This document shows, in pieces, positions 23,191 to 35,700 of a DNA stretch of 64,000 bases. Made by a program: the position numbers and the translations under genes. This DNA comes from Timema cristinae (taxonomy: Eukaryota > Arthropoda > Insecta > Phasmatodea > Timematidae). The stretch is taken from the NCBI GenBank assembly GCA_039000515.1, contig JBCFYV010000933.1, positions 62,001 to 126,000 on the forward strand, given 5' to 3'. The notes under the pieces were generated by a model, which made no database searches, was not told where the DNA came from, and saw only the letters and a program-made list of their open reading frames with translations. Numbering within the stretch: the stretch's first letter is position 1; the number at the start of each line of letters is the position of its first letter.

Positions 23191-24850
23191 CGGGCCGTAA
23201 TATCAGTTGAAAGGGTGTACAAAACCAGCATCGATTGCACTCTCTAGGTTGGATAAAAAAATAAAAACTAAAAATTATGATTTAAATTTATTAGTGGGCG
23301 ACAAAAACCCAAACCCTTTAAAAAATTTTACGTTCGAAAACGTACAAATTTAATTTAAATTTTTTTATTTTTTTTGACCGAAAATTTTTCCCTAAATTTT
23401 GATGGGTTCCCATCCTTCAGGGGGGGACACCCCCAAATCAAACATATCAATACAAGTTGTTTTTTACCCCAAATTTTTTATTAAAAAAAAATTCTTTTCT
23501 TCCCCCTTTACTTTTAAGTAGAAGGGGCGAGAGAACCCATTTTTAAAAATTTTTATTAATTTATCGGCGTTCATATCCCATCGTCCCATGCAGACTGAGA
23601 ATATGTAACCAATCCATTTGTTTTTTTAATATCCAAGGTAATTTGAAAAGGAATATGGCACTTAAATTATATTTATTACAATACTTCCCGAATGTTTTTA
23701 TACTCATTCTTTTATTTTTAACTTATTTCATATCTTTTAAACCCCCCAAAATTACAATTAAAATTTGGGCTGTTGTCGATTTTGAACCAAAACTTATTGA
23801 AAAAAAAAAAATAAAATCAGTGTGCGGAGGGGCCATGTAAAAAAAACCCAAAATTAAAAGAATGACCCGAGACCAAGTAAAAAAAAAAAAGTACGTACAT
23901 AAATATCACGGTCGTCTACCTTTTCAGACATTGTTTAATTTTTTCTTTATAGCGGCGGCAATTCAATTTGTGTTTATCCCCCTTAAGTTCAAAACGCGAT
24001 TTATTCTCTACACGCGTATGTTTTTTAAAAAAATTCTATGGGAAATTTTTAAACCCGCGGGGCATCGACACAAACCTGCTTTTTTGAGTAGCGAGGTGGA
24101 CGCGTGATTTTATCCTTTATACAAAAATTTCAAATTTCCCGGGGAACGATCTTTATAGGGTTTTCATCGATCCAAATCCTTCCCCCCCCCTCTGAGTGTT
24201 TTTTATAGCGAATCAGTGGTTCAACTCTAGGGTAATCAATTTTCACGCATACTAGTTGAGCAATTTTACACCCCTTTTAATTCTTAAACACTGTCGCGTG
24301 ATTAATGAGTATACGCAAATTTCCCCGTATCTTTATTTAACCCGGGCCCAAAAAATCTATCCTGGCAAAGAGCCAGATAGATCGCGGAGATGTTTACCGT
24401 ACGTTCCCGCCGGTAAAAAAATAGAAAAAATTTATTTAATAAACCCTGCACTAGGGTGATATGCAATTTTAGGGGCTTTTTAAGTCTAACCTAGAGTGTG
24501 TGGTGGCTCTAACCGGGGGGGATGCCCTTCTATTTATCTTTTTTTAATTAATACAGAGACACTGAATCAGAGAAAAGAGAAAAAAAAATGTCAATATAGT
24601 TGATCAAAAACCTATAGTTTTTTAACCCGCGGTGGGGGTTTGGTCCCGGGATCAAAATTAGCCCTAGGGTAGGGGGTATTTTATTTAATTTATCGCTTTT
24701 TTTGTGAACAAAATATTTTAATTTTTTCTTCCAAGGGGGGACGGATGGGCCTTTTTTTTTTTTAATTTTTCGAGGGGTTTGTCAGGTACGGGGTCCATGT
24801 CTTTTTAAAATCAGTCTTTAAGGTTGTGAAGTTTAAAATCTTTGGTTTTT
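23190..24850. other. element interior, possible PolB C-terminus, unresolved
   Basis: The PolB palm on the minus strand runs into this region from higher coordinates, so its C-terminal part should lie here. No thumb-type motif could be read. Long A and T runs dominate, for example near 23460-23550 and 24540-24780. Confidence 0.35.
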
Positions 24851-25640
24851 AGTTTAATTTATACCCCGGTCTTGGGGGTGGACTGTATTCGTTCGTTCGG
24901 GGGGCAAACACATTGTAAGAATAATTTTTCGGCCACCCAAACAAACCGAATGCGCGCTCTCGAATAGGTGGGCACTCGTTTGTCATGTCCCCAACTTGTG
25001 CCTGTCGGTATCGGTCTTCGTCGGTCTTTTACACTTTTAATAGATCCCTTCACAGTAAGGACAAGAACCCCCCAATGCTGAATATGAGTATAATTCATAC
25101 GGGCACTGGTGGGCAGTACGTGGCTATGGACATTGACCGGGCAAGGGGGGCGGCCTCATCACGTAAGTCCTCGAGACCAAGCAACCCCGTCATTGGGGGA
25201 AAAAAATGTTGCGAACCTCTTTTTGGCCGGGGGTGGTGAGAGGGGATAAAGTCTTTTGGGTTTTTCACAATGGGGGTCTTGTTTATTTTCTTCAATCAAA
25301 TGTCCCCCGAAAAAGTTTAAACACAATTTGGGAGTGCGCGCTTTTTGGGTTTTTAACAATTTCGTCTTTATCCAGCACTATTCCTTGTTTTGTAAACTCG
25401 CTAACTAATTGTCTTTTTCCTCATCTGTTTTCACCCCTCCAGGGTACCAACGCCCCCTGTTTGTCTTGAGGAAATTTTTAATATACTCTACAAACTCCCC
25501 CTTATTTGGTCTGAGAAAAAATGGGGAAATTTTTTCTTCCCAAATTCGTGTACTTAACCACTTGTAGCCCCTTTTTACGCTGTCGAACCCCGTCCCTATC
25601 CATTGGGTGTAATAGTCCTTCAAGGGGGCTGTGTAAACAA
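24850..25640 (-). pseudogene. protein-primed family B DNA polymerase (Polinton PolB), palm region
   Basis: Reading down the minus strand: GTGFDSVKRGYKWLSTRIWE (about 25590-25530; family GTW....L..A...GY.......W), KGEFVEYIKNFLK and TDEEKDNLVSEFTKQGIVLD (about 25500-25390; the F..YV..FLK.K block), then KLCLNFFGG in another frame (about 25325; usual K..LNS.WGK.G motif B). Next comes a GTSWGHD / GD-M-T-like stretch near 25000 and FGWPKNYSYNVF (about 24945-24908; usual SGGPKNYAY). The order and the roughly 130-residue gap between the last two fit this polymerase. The aspartate pair of motif C is not clearly readable. It would replicate the element DNA by protein priming. At least two frameshifts occur. 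Confidence 0.65.
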
Positions 25641-28100
25641 TCCCTTGGTTATCTGTTTGACAAAGGAGCTAAACAAAACAAATTTTTTTGTGTCTGTAGG
25701 GGGTACGGGGTGATACAAATTTTAGGAGTAAACAGTGCATTTAATTTTAACCCCCTCGGGCTACAAATCGTGGGCAGTGTCGGCGACAAAAATATTTATA
25801 GGGTACCTCAGGAATTTAAAATATTTGCATACCCGGGGTATAAACGCAGACATCAAATAGCCATTTTTTCGTCGGGGTTTTCTTGGTTTTTAATTTAGAT
25901 TCACACCATCCACCCTACAGTGCGTCACGTGGATTGAGCGGAGCAGTTTTACATAGGGGGATTTTTTAGTCAGATCTATTCTGTGTTTCAGTTATTTTTG
26001 TCAAAGTCACTCTTTCATAGTTTTTAACAGTGTCCCTGCGGGTCTAAAACTCATCTCTCAACAGAGTGCACTGTATCGCTCGGTGAGGTCTCTTTTGTCC
26101 TGTTTAGTCACGTCAGGTTTTAAAGAAATTTCACCCGTGGAAGAAAAAACCGTCAAACTCAAAAAATTTTTTTGTCGCTCACAGTAGCCGTCACTTTCCC
26201 ACCAAAATTTCTATCTTACGCCCCTTGAATGCGTGCTGTAGTGAATAACGGGCGGGTTTTTTCCCGATAGACTAACAATTTTAGGGGTTTCACAGACCCC
26301 TGTCACCGCCCTGTAACCCCCCCTTGGGGAGGAGGCTACGTATCGGGGGTAAGAATAATTTTTCTAAATAATCGATTGCACGCCGCGAGATTGTGATGGA
26401 TTCTTAAAAAAAATCTGTCGGCCCTTTTTTAGAAAAAATGAAAAATGTACGGAAACTTACGTAAAACATTTACGTATCCCCAAAAATAGGGCTCCAGCTC
26501 TGACTTATATTAAATATTACCCCCGTTGCAGTTTTCGCGTGCCCCACCATAAAACATTTCGCTCATCCGGTTTCATAAAATCCACCAACATTTCGTAACC
26601 GGGATCTCACCGATATAATTTAAATTCTTTTCTGTATTAAACAAATAGGGGTGGTCCCTTTTTTTCAGTCATCCAAACGCTTTTGGGATCTTCAAGTGGC
26701 ATAGGTAGGAAAATGGCTTCTTTTAAAAGTTTGTGGTATTGTCATGCAGATATTTAGTTCCGTCCGCGAAATTTTGGGGGGCGTTTAGTATAAAAAACTA
26801 TAGGGGTAAATATAGCGTCGAAGCCCTTTTCCCATTATGGCCCTCGCAAACAAATTTTTTGGGAAAAGGCCCCCGGTTTTTCTTAGGTAGTCGAATAAAG
26901 CTGTTCCCGGTTTTTCCCCAAAAGAAATTGGGTTGTTTTCCCCATTGGCACAATCCTCGCCATTTACGTTAAAATTTACATTTTAACAAAAAGTGTTGTA
27001 TGTGAAAAAATTTTGTTTGTCACAAAAAATCATGGTTATAGCGCGATCTTGTCTATCTCGAACTCATAAAAACCATTAGATATTTACCAAAATGCTTCTT
27101 TTTATCAACACATGCATATAACAATGATGGGGTTTTCTTTATTTTTTTGCACTTCGCGCGTATGATTTAAAACATTCGTGATTTTCTCCCCTTTGTTTTA
27201 TCACAGGGAAAAACATCTGTCTTAATACAAATTTTTTTTCCCGTCAATTTTATTCGATTTTTGGGTAGTGAACAAGCGGAGACCTAAAAAAACCCCGTTT
27301 AAATTAAACAATACATTTGTTTTTTGCTTGTTACACACACGGGGGTATGGACTTTCATTGGGGGCAAGTACTTTTCATGAATGTCTTGCCCTCTTTCAAA
27401 GCTTTTGGGATTACATCCGCGCAAAAAAAAGCGAACTGAAAACCGGGCCCCATATTTATTATTACGTTAAAGTGATGGATGCGTCTGTACATAGGTTAAT
27501 GTAAATGTAAAGACGAAAACCCCCCCAACCACAATCCGTTGACCGTCGAGGGGTATTATACAGGTATTTTAATTGGGACGGAAAAAAAACTTTGAAATTT
27601 AGCGAGATGTTCCGCCCCTCCCCGGATAAAACTATCCACGTTTTTTTTGAGAAGCTCATCTACCCACATTTTTTTATTTTATCCCCTTGTATACGATTTA
27701 TAATTATTCATTTTTGTTTTGGGGTATCACTATTACTTAGCGGGGCCAAAACAATTTTGTCAACGATTTAAAAAACTATATATCCTTTTTTGATACTAAG
27801 ATAATCGTTAGGAAGGCACCTTTTTTTTAAAGCCTCCGTTTGCCCCTCTTTTTTTGATTGATTCACTTTAATCATCAATACATCGGCTATCCCCAAAACT
27901 GGGGTTACTCGAATAACTTTTGTTAATTTTATTATATACTGTTCACATCAAATTTATCACATCTACGGTACAAAGCCCCCACCGGTTTTCGAGGGTTTTT
28001 CTCCGTGTTCGTGATCGGAGTCCAAATTAAAACGTAAGGGGCCGTCCTTAAACAAAATATTAATAGACAAAAAAACGTCTTTAGATAATGCAGTGGACTT
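25640..28100 (-). pseudogene. probable N-terminal part of the minus-strand PolB
   Basis: This lies upstream of the palm on the same strand. PDERNVLWWGTRKLQ near 26560-26520 resembles the P-R-x-A-F/L-x-G-G-R-T block. SELEPYFWGYVNVLRKFP near 26500-26430 may be the SLYP.VN....FP motif A, and EKLFLPPIRSLLP near 26365-26325 the L-P-P-R-x-L block. The gap to the palm is longer than usual, so one of these matches may be false or an insertion may be present. The exonuclease domain was not found. Confidence 0.35.
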
Positions 28101-29690
28101 AGTTGTAACAAGGCTTTTAAAACAATAAAAAATCCCTGCCTAAGGTGTTGAACCCAGTATAAAATCGTCCGTCTCCCTTATTATGGAAAAGAGTCATTTT
28201 GTGTTTGACCCGCCGCATAATTAAAAAAGTGGGGCAGTTGTTGTTTAAAGTTGAAGTCAAGGGGCTGGCTTGTGCTAATTTGTCGTTTTAAATGATTTTT
28301 CGTTAACACTAAAAAAAAATCAAAAAAAATTAATTGTTTTGTTTAAATAATATATTGGAAAGAGAAAAAACACAAAAATAAAATAAAAAAAAATAAAATA
28401 TAGAAAAATAAAAAATATTGTTTTAAATAATAATTGAACACTAGGAAATAATATAATTTATGCTTACTTTTTCCAGAGAGCTTGGGGTTGTTTTTTTCGT
28501 GACAAATTCTTTTCGGGCCGCGAGTCAATGAAATATAACTTGGTTTAAAATTAAAATTCTCCTTTTATAGGCCTCCCGCACAATTTTTTTTGAACCACCT
28601 TTCAAAATCATGTGTTGATTTCCCACACCCCCCCTTCAGCAGCGACCTGAATATTAATTAAAAAATCGTGCTCGGCCTTCTCTATGACTAGCTTTTTAAA
28701 GTTAAATACTTATAGAAATCAATCAATAAAATTACAAATGATTAATAATATTTTAATAGGTATATAATAAGGAAAGTCGGGAATATTAACTATATATTAT
28801 ATTGATCATCATGGCTTCAACTCATCAGGGTAAAGTTTTGTCGATCTGAATACGGGAAGTTTATAAAATTGAATCACCCTTGGGCTGATTAACGGGATGA
28901 ACTGTTTCGATTTCAGCAAAGCAAAACAGTATTGGTTCTATTAATTGTAAAAGAATATAAGGGGAAATAAAGAAATTGAAATTAGTCTGCAGCAAGTTAT
29001 TTTATGGAAATATAGTACGTGAAGATTTCAGAGAACTCCGATATAAATAAAAATTCATATCACATTTTTTCAGATAATTTCTTCAAGACTATCATAACTA
29101 CTGTACACAATTCAAACGTCTGTTTGAATTTTGTTTCTTTTGGGGACTTCATCTGAATTTTCTCTGAAAAAACAAAGGGAAAAATCATTCGCGATATTTA
29201 TTGGGAGGGGAAATTTGTGACAATTATAAAGTATCCCGCCAAAGGGGATTACTTACTCTGAGGAAGCAGAAAAACTCTCAACCGTGCGAAAAAACTGGAA
29301 GTGAAAACGGAGCTGGGGGGTTTTAAAATTTTGGAGAAGATTGGGTTTAAAAAAATCGCCTTGCCATCGAAAGGAAAAGGAGATCCGGAAAATTTTTTGC
29401 TTTGATAGGTTTAAGGGGGTCAAATTTTCAACTCGTTTGATATTCAAAATAAAAAAAAAATAAGTATTTTCGACAGCGAGGTAAATCTTGACGGTTTAAA
29501 AGGTTTAACAGGTAAATTTTTTTCAAAAAAGTATTTTAAATTTTATTCAATTAATTAAAATTTATTTTTAAAAAATATTTTTAAATTTCATTTAATTAAT
29601 TAAATTATTTTTCAAGATCCTTTAGAATTTAAAAAATGGACTCAACACAGTCTATTGTAAAACGGTTTTAGTTTGGAAAAATGAAAATTT
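28100..29690. other. AT-rich element interior, no gene seen
   Basis: No conserved reading on either strand. A short minus-strand open stretch at 29253-29447 is Phe/Ser-rich without a known pattern. Confidence 0.35.
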
Positions 29691-31560
29691 ACATCATAAA
29701 AGATATAAATCAGACAAAATTGTAAATTTTATTTTATAATAATAAACCAAAATCATTATAATATATATAGGTTTATATTTTTACCCTGGAACAATTGTAA
29801 GACGGGGTATGTTAGAATTATGAAATAAATCCCAAAAAAATATTTAAAACAAAAAACATTTTAATTTTATATTTGATTTTATAATCAATAAACCCCAAAA
29901 AAATATATATTATTATATATATACATAGGTTCTAATTTTACCCCAAAATCTTTTAAATATCCCCTGATTTCGTTACCCCCAAATTTTTTTTAATGTATTT
30001 TTTTTTTTTTAAAGCCCACTCGCATGAAGGATCCCAAAAACAAAATCACAAAGGTTCTTTCAAAATGTGGCAGAATTTCATTTCTTTTTATGAAAAAATT
30101 TTCTGCACAGATTGGTATTCCCTTTTAAAATTATTTGATATTGTTCACGGGTTTTTTCCTTCCAAAATAATTTAATTTGTAAAATAACTGATTTGTTTAG
30201 GGATATTTTAATCTTTTTTTTTTTTATTCTTTAATTTTCTAACAAAAAACCTGGGTTTGATAATTTTGCAGAAATCAAAGCATAATTATAAATCAATAAA
30301 CCAAAATACAAAATATTTAAAAATAGGTTCTATATTATTACCCCAAAAACTTTTAAACATCCTCCATAATAGAAATTTGTAAAATAACTGGTTTGTCTAG
30401 GTAATTTCTACTGCTTTTTCTTCTATGTATTTTTTAATTACTAAAAACAACCTGGGTTTGATAAATTTTTGCGGAAAGTCAAAACATAATATAAATAAAA
30501 AACAAAAAACAATATATAATATAATATAATAGGGTTTTATTTTATTACCCCAAAATCTTTTTTAAAAATCCCCCTATAATTGAATTTTTAAAAACTGGTT
30601 TTTCTAGGGATATTTTTACTGCTATTTCTTCTATGATTTTTTAATTATAACAAACAACCCGGGTTTGATGATTTATGCAAAAAAATCAAAGCAAATCGTA
30701 AATCAATAAACCAAAATAAATTATATAAACATTTATATATGGATTTTATATTATTTACCCCAAAATCTTTTTTTTTTTTTTAAAACTTCTCCTATAATTG
30801 AATTTGTAAAATAATGGGTTTGTTCAAGTATATTTTACTGCTATTTCTTTTATGTATTTTTAATTTTAACAAAAAAACCTGGTTTTTATATTTTTTGCAG
30901 AAAGTAAAGAAAAATCAGTAAATCAATAAAAAAAATACAATTAATAACATTATATATAATTTATAGATTTTATATTTATTACCCCCCAAAAACTTTTAAA
31001 CATCCTCCTATAATGAAAATTTTTAAAAAAAATGGTTTGTTCTAGAATTTCTTGTTTATCTTATAATTCTTTTTAAAATTTCTAAAAAACAACCTGGGTT
31101 TGATAATTTAGCGGAAATCAAGCAAAAATCAGTAAAACAATTTAAACAAAATACAATATATTATAAATATTATATTTATAGGGTTTTATATTATTCCCCA
31201 AAATCTTTAAACATCTCCTCGATTTCGTACTCCAAATTTTTTTAATGCTTTTTGTTTTTTTTAAAACCGATTACATGAAAAAACCCCAAAAAACAAAGTC
31301 GCAACAGGTTCTTCCCAAATGTGGACAAAATTTTATTTTTCTTTTTAAAAATTTTCTGCACAATTGTGGGATCTCGTTGTAACATTATTTGCTATTTTTC
31401 GCGGTTTTTCCAAAATAATTTAATTTTAAAATAACGGGTTTGTTTTAGGTATATTTTTTTTGCTTTTTCTTCTATTTTTTCTTTAATTTAAAAACAACCC
31501 GGGTTTTATAATTTATGCGGAAAGTCAAAACATTCGCATGTTGCTAAATCATTAATAATT
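29690..31560. repeat. minisatellite, about 0.2-kb units with a 1.25-kb higher-order repeat
   Basis: A unit containing aatttgtaaaataactggtt and, further on, acctgggtttgat, then aatcaataaaccaaaata and attaccccaaaa recurs at about 30175, 30373, 30583, 30799, 31015 and 31422. A longer block containing a gcatgaa...ccaaaa...cacaaaggttcttt...tttctgcaca series at 30000-30185 recurs at 31255-31430, giving a higher-order period of about 1.25 kb. The units differ by many small indels. Confidence 0.7.
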
Positions 31561-32709
31561 TGACACTTTATATACACTTTATAATTACTCCTCAGAATAT
31601 CTATGCCTGAGAACACCCTGTTGAAGTTTTACATCTTTCTCAATAGTACGCCCCTTTTTGTACACCATCTAATGTTTTTTCCTAAAAGACCTTCATCTTA
31701 AACATTGGGGTTGATTTTAAATGTAGTTGACCTTTCAGCGCGAAAAATATCTAATTAGAAATATACGTGATCAAACTTGGTCGCTTAATCTCGCTCGATT
31801 GTTAGATGGTTGAATACTTTTTTTTACCCGAAATTAATTGAAAAAGGATCGTCCCGGGCTCGCTTCTTTGGCTAGGGGAGTGAGTTGAATACATAATTAT
31901 AAATTAGATAGTTTAGTTCACCCTTTAGAGTAGACAGTACGCTAGTATTTAGCCTTAAAAAATTTTTAAAATGAATCAGTTGAAGACTTTGTTTTTTAAA
32001 AACCCCCTGCATTAGACTTCGATCAGCCGCCCCTTTGTGACCAACCTACAAATAGTCGGGGTGATCGAGTGCAGATTAAATACAGCAGTTAAATAAGGAA
32101 ATTTTTAAATTTTTTTTTTTATTTTTTTAAAAATTTCTGTCTTTTATTATTTCTAAAATATTTGTTTGAATTTTTTTTTTAAGTTGGACAAGATTTAAAT
32201 GACTTCAACTCACCAAGACCGACGACATTTAATATATTTTCAAGAATTTAAAGGAGAATAAATACAATATTTTATTTTTAATGAAAGAACACCAAGAGTG
32301 GTGAGCCTTTATGTAAAAAACCCATTTTCAAATAACATCGTAGGTTTTTTTACTAAGAAGTTTTCCCAAAATTTGTAAAAAAGAGCATATTGACCTTGTT
32401 TAAAAATCAAAGTCTGTTTAATTTATAAGGAATAGGGGGTTTCGTTCTATCAACTTAGGTTGAAAAAAACTGTTAATATTTTTATATTTGGTAAAATTTG
32501 TTAAAAAATTAAAAAAAAGGAATACTAATCTATTTTTTAATTTTAAACTTTGGTAATAATGGTTAAAAATTGAAATAAAAATAACTCTAAACACTTTTTA
32601 TAATTATACTATTAACAAATATATATTTTTTGTGAAATTGTATATGTTTTTTTTATAATTAAATTGAAAAAAACTTGAATTTTTTTTTTTCATTTTTTGT
32701 AATTTTAAC
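31560..32709. other. AT-rich stretch before right inverted repeat, no gene seen
   Basis: A better-quality patch at about 31560-31800 shows mixed composition, but no conserved reading was recognised. The rest is A/T-run sequence. Confidence 0.35.
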
Positions 32710-33272
32710 AATACCCCCGCCTCCAAAACGTTTGTAGATCCTCCGACCCATCCCCTATTTTGATGATCTTTTTTATTTTTTTTTGGTAAAAATAATAAAT
32801 TGTGAAATGTATATTTTTTTTTTATAAATTTAAAGTGGAAAAAAATTTACTTATTTTTTATTTTTATAATATTTCCCTCTCATTTAAATTTATTATTGTT
32901 GTAAAGCAATAACTTTTTTGTGTATAAAAATTAAATTTCGTCATTACGTCCTCTACATAATGTACTAGGGACTTAAACCCCAAATTTTTTATGACGTCAC
33001 TTAAAACACTCTTGACAATTAATATTTATGACTTTAGTCACTTAATATTATTCAAAACTAAAATATAATGTAAAGTCATACCTCTAGTCCTTAATTTTTT
33101 TTATGATGTCACGTACCACAATTAATTATGCCCGCACTTTATCATTCAAAATTTTGACGTCCAATGCGGAACGTCCCCATACACTGAGGTACGACAAAAC
33201 GTCACTCCAAAAAATTTCAAAACTTGCTCTCTCCGTTGGAGGAAAATCGTTTTTAAATCCGCTTTTTTTATG
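32710..33272 (-). repeat. right terminal inverted repeat
   Basis: It is the inverse of 16169-16727. On the + strand it starts at CAATACCCCCGCCTCCAAAA and ends with CCGCTTTTTTTATG next to the duplication ACCCAA. Confidence 0.8.
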
Positions 33273-33278
33273 ACCCAA
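33273..33278. repeat. target site duplication, right copy
   Basis: ACCCAA, identical to 16163-16168. The LINE reading resumes directly after it. Confidence 0.75.
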
Positions 33279-34660
33279 TAACACAAAGAATTAAATACCA
33301 AGAAACAACTCCCAAAAAATAAAGCGCCGGCCACGACAGACTATCAAATGAAACACTACAGAAATACCACCGGGGCAATACTCACGTATTGACATATTCA
33401 ACTCTCTTTTCCCTCTGTCACTTCCCAGAGTATGGGGAAAATGGGGACAGTAAAAACTCTTCCAAACCCCGGAAAGGGCCCAATGTTCCCTCAGAAAAGA
33501 AGGCCGATTAGTTTTTCCCCCCCAATATGACAAACATTTGAAAAACAAGTTTAAAAAGGATAGACAAATTTTTGCGAAAAAAAGAGATCATCCAAAAATC
33601 CAATTCGGTTTCGGGGAAAAAAAACTGACTATTCCCCGTACAAATTTAAATTTAGGACGCCAAAAGATTTGAAAAAAAAAACACACCGTAAACCATATTT
33701 TGGACGTTTAAAAAGCATTCGACAGAGTCTGGGATATAGGACTAATTCAAAAAAAAATTTAAATTCAACTACCCACAATGGATCATCCACATATCGCCAG
33801 TTACCTTGCTCGAAGGAAGTTTCAGGTAGTCATGGACGGAACAAAAGCACCAGTACAACGACATAAGGGCTGGGGTACCCCAAGATCTGCACTAGCACCT
33901 TACCTTTATGCTATATATTTCAGACTTCCTACCCATCCACACGAAAAAAGTACGACTCTTGCGGAGGGACACCTGGCCTACACCATATATAAAAACATAA
34001 ATTTTGCCAGCTTAAAAATGCATCGGTACTTAGAAGAACTACAAATTTGGGTTCACGACTTGGAGGATAAAAGTTAACCCACAAAATCAGCAGCTTTGAT
34101 TATTAGCCGAGGACGCAAACAACTCCCAGCACCACTCACTTTATTCGACACAGAAATCCCTGTTAAAAAAGATAAAAGTATTTAGGCACTACAATAGACT
34201 CAAAACTAATCTGGAGAAGTCACATAGAGGACACGAGAAAAAAAAAGCCACTGGGAGATATGTAAAACTTTTACGCTCTATTCAAAGGAAGGGAACTTAA
34301 CATTCACACAAAAACTGTCCTTATACAAATCCATGATACAAACCGATTATACTGTACAACTGCGCAGTATGGAGTCGGAGCCAAACACCTCACAGTAGAC
34401 TACAAAGCACACAAAACAAGATACTCAGAACCATCACTGGAGCACCCTGGCGAATTTAGAACAACACACCTACATGAAATGACTAATTGTAGAGAGCTCC
34501 ATGACATTAGAGGGAAAGGAACAAAAAACTCTACGAACAGGCAGGACACACACACACTAACGACTTTAGTACGGGAACTAGGACGTTACGCCCCTGCTGA
34601 GAACAGACGCTACAAGAGACCACGGCTGGCGTAGGAGAGCATTATTATTACTAACTAAGT
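33279..34660 (+). pseudogene. Jockey-type LINE reverse transcriptase and C-terminal domain
   Basis: Blocks in order: HKELNTKKQLPKN then KAPGHDRLSNETL (33283-33355), FPEYG with a PKPGK-like stretch (about 33425-33470), RRPISF (33509), IASYLARRKFQVVMDGTKA (33793-33850), GVPQGSALAPYLYAIY-like reading split by one frameshift (33870-33920), and AYTIYK where the YADD box falls (33978). The C-terminal LQSTQNKILRTITGAPW stretch (about 34400-34450) is characteristic of the Jockey clade. The catalytic ADD is not intact as written. It reverse-transcribes element RNA at the nicked target. The window's nearest homologue is the copy at 38.9-40.3 kb. Confidence 0.75.
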
Positions 34661-34700
34661 GTCTATTATAATCTTGGAAAAAAAAAATAAAAATAAATAC
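33279..34700 (+). mobile_element. Jockey-type LINE, 3' half
   Basis: It begins in the ORF2 linker just ahead of the RT KAPGHD block and ends in an A-rich tail at about 34678-34700. Together with 11215-16168 it makes one LINE with 5' leader, ORF1, endonuclease, RT and tail, split by the 17-kb element. Confidence 0.75.
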
Positions 34701-34749
34701 AAAATCCCTAATACTAGTTCTGAAAAAAAAAATTAGTGTAGTGTTTAAA

Positions 34750-35700
34750 ACCAAATTGTAAATCGACTACGCCAGACCAACGGGGTCGACGAAAAACCCC
34801 CCACCCAACTATCCATCCTTGCTCCCAAACCCCAGACCTTGCATTCACAAGTCGCTCATTTCATGCCATAACAACCTTAGTCACGGCCCCGACGCCACTG
34901 GGATAACCGCCTAGGTTGTCTACTAGCCAGAGGATAATATGGGCCGGGGGGCGGCCCCATATGGGGAATGGAAATGTATCCATCTCAAATCCTAATCCCA
35001 AGAAAAGAAAATCCTACCCCAACAAGCAACTCTTTATAACCTTTGCCACCGCCGGAATCCACGGGATAACCGCCTAGGTCAAACTTCTAGCCAGAGAATA
35101 ACGCTGGCGCCACTGACGACCCCAGATGGGGAATGGATATGTAACCATCCGCGTCAAACCTATTCTCTTCAGTCAAGTTAAACCTTTCGATCCTCCTCCC
35201 GGAAATTGACTCATGAAACAACAACATATATCATTTATCATCCTTATACACACCTTCCCACATCCCAACAAAAGAAAATCCTCCCCAAATCCCGGACCCA
35301 GCGCAATCGTTCACTATCACCAATTTCACTCACAGTGTCAATAATTATACAACTGTTTGTACAAAGGTATTAATTCATTCAAAAGGCCAGGAGTCACGAT
35401 AGGACTCCATACTAGAACACAAATATAGCCCTTTCACAGGCGGGCCCAGCTTGGCATCACAGTCATGGTTTGAAATGTCTGCGTCGGGTACAAACCACAC
35501 ACCTGTAGTATTCTGCAGGCTCATATCATCTGTCCATTTCATCAGGTAAATAAGTTCATTCGCGAGGTTAAGAGTCATGACAATGATCGGTACTCAAACA
35601 ACAAATCAGCCCTTTCATAGACAACCTGGCGTGGCATAACTGTCAAGTCAGATGTTCTATGTCGGGGAACAGCCGAACGACGAGCTGCTTGAGTACGACG
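34750..35700. repeat. complex repeat unit, copy 1
   Basis: It matches 42180-43440 over most of its length. It holds two internal subrepeats about 155 bp apart, each with gggataaccgcctaggt...ctagccaga (34900-34935 and 35062-35097). Its final part (ggttaagagtcatgacaatg, acaacctggcg, gtcaagtcagatgttct, gagctgcttgagt; 35560-35700) matches 43276-43402. It directly follows the A-rich end of one LINE and directly precedes the 5' leader of the next. Confidence 0.7.

Larger units (their letters stand above)
16169..33272 (-). mobile_element. Polinton/Maverick (adintovirus-like) element, 17.1 kb
   Basis: The element has inverted repeats of about 560 bp at both ends and a perfect 6-bp target duplication. 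It splits a Jockey-type LINE whose reading resumes on the far side. On the minus strand it carries a PolB palm region (24.85-25.64 kb), a gene resembling the F54H12.2-like structural protein of animal Polintons (18.06-19.34 kb), a small Gly-rich virion-type protein (19.38-19.65 kb) and a possible integrase (22.5-23.2 kb). Length and repeat structure fit Polintons (usually 15-20 kb). All genes are broken as written. The packaging ATPase and adenain-type protease expected in this group were not located. Confidence 0.8.

Noticed and set aside
16169..33272. Simple fold-back or assembly inversion as explanation for the inverted repeats
   Set aside because: The LINE parts outside both ends are in the same orientation and join in one reading, and an exact 6-bp duplication is present, which an inversion would not give.
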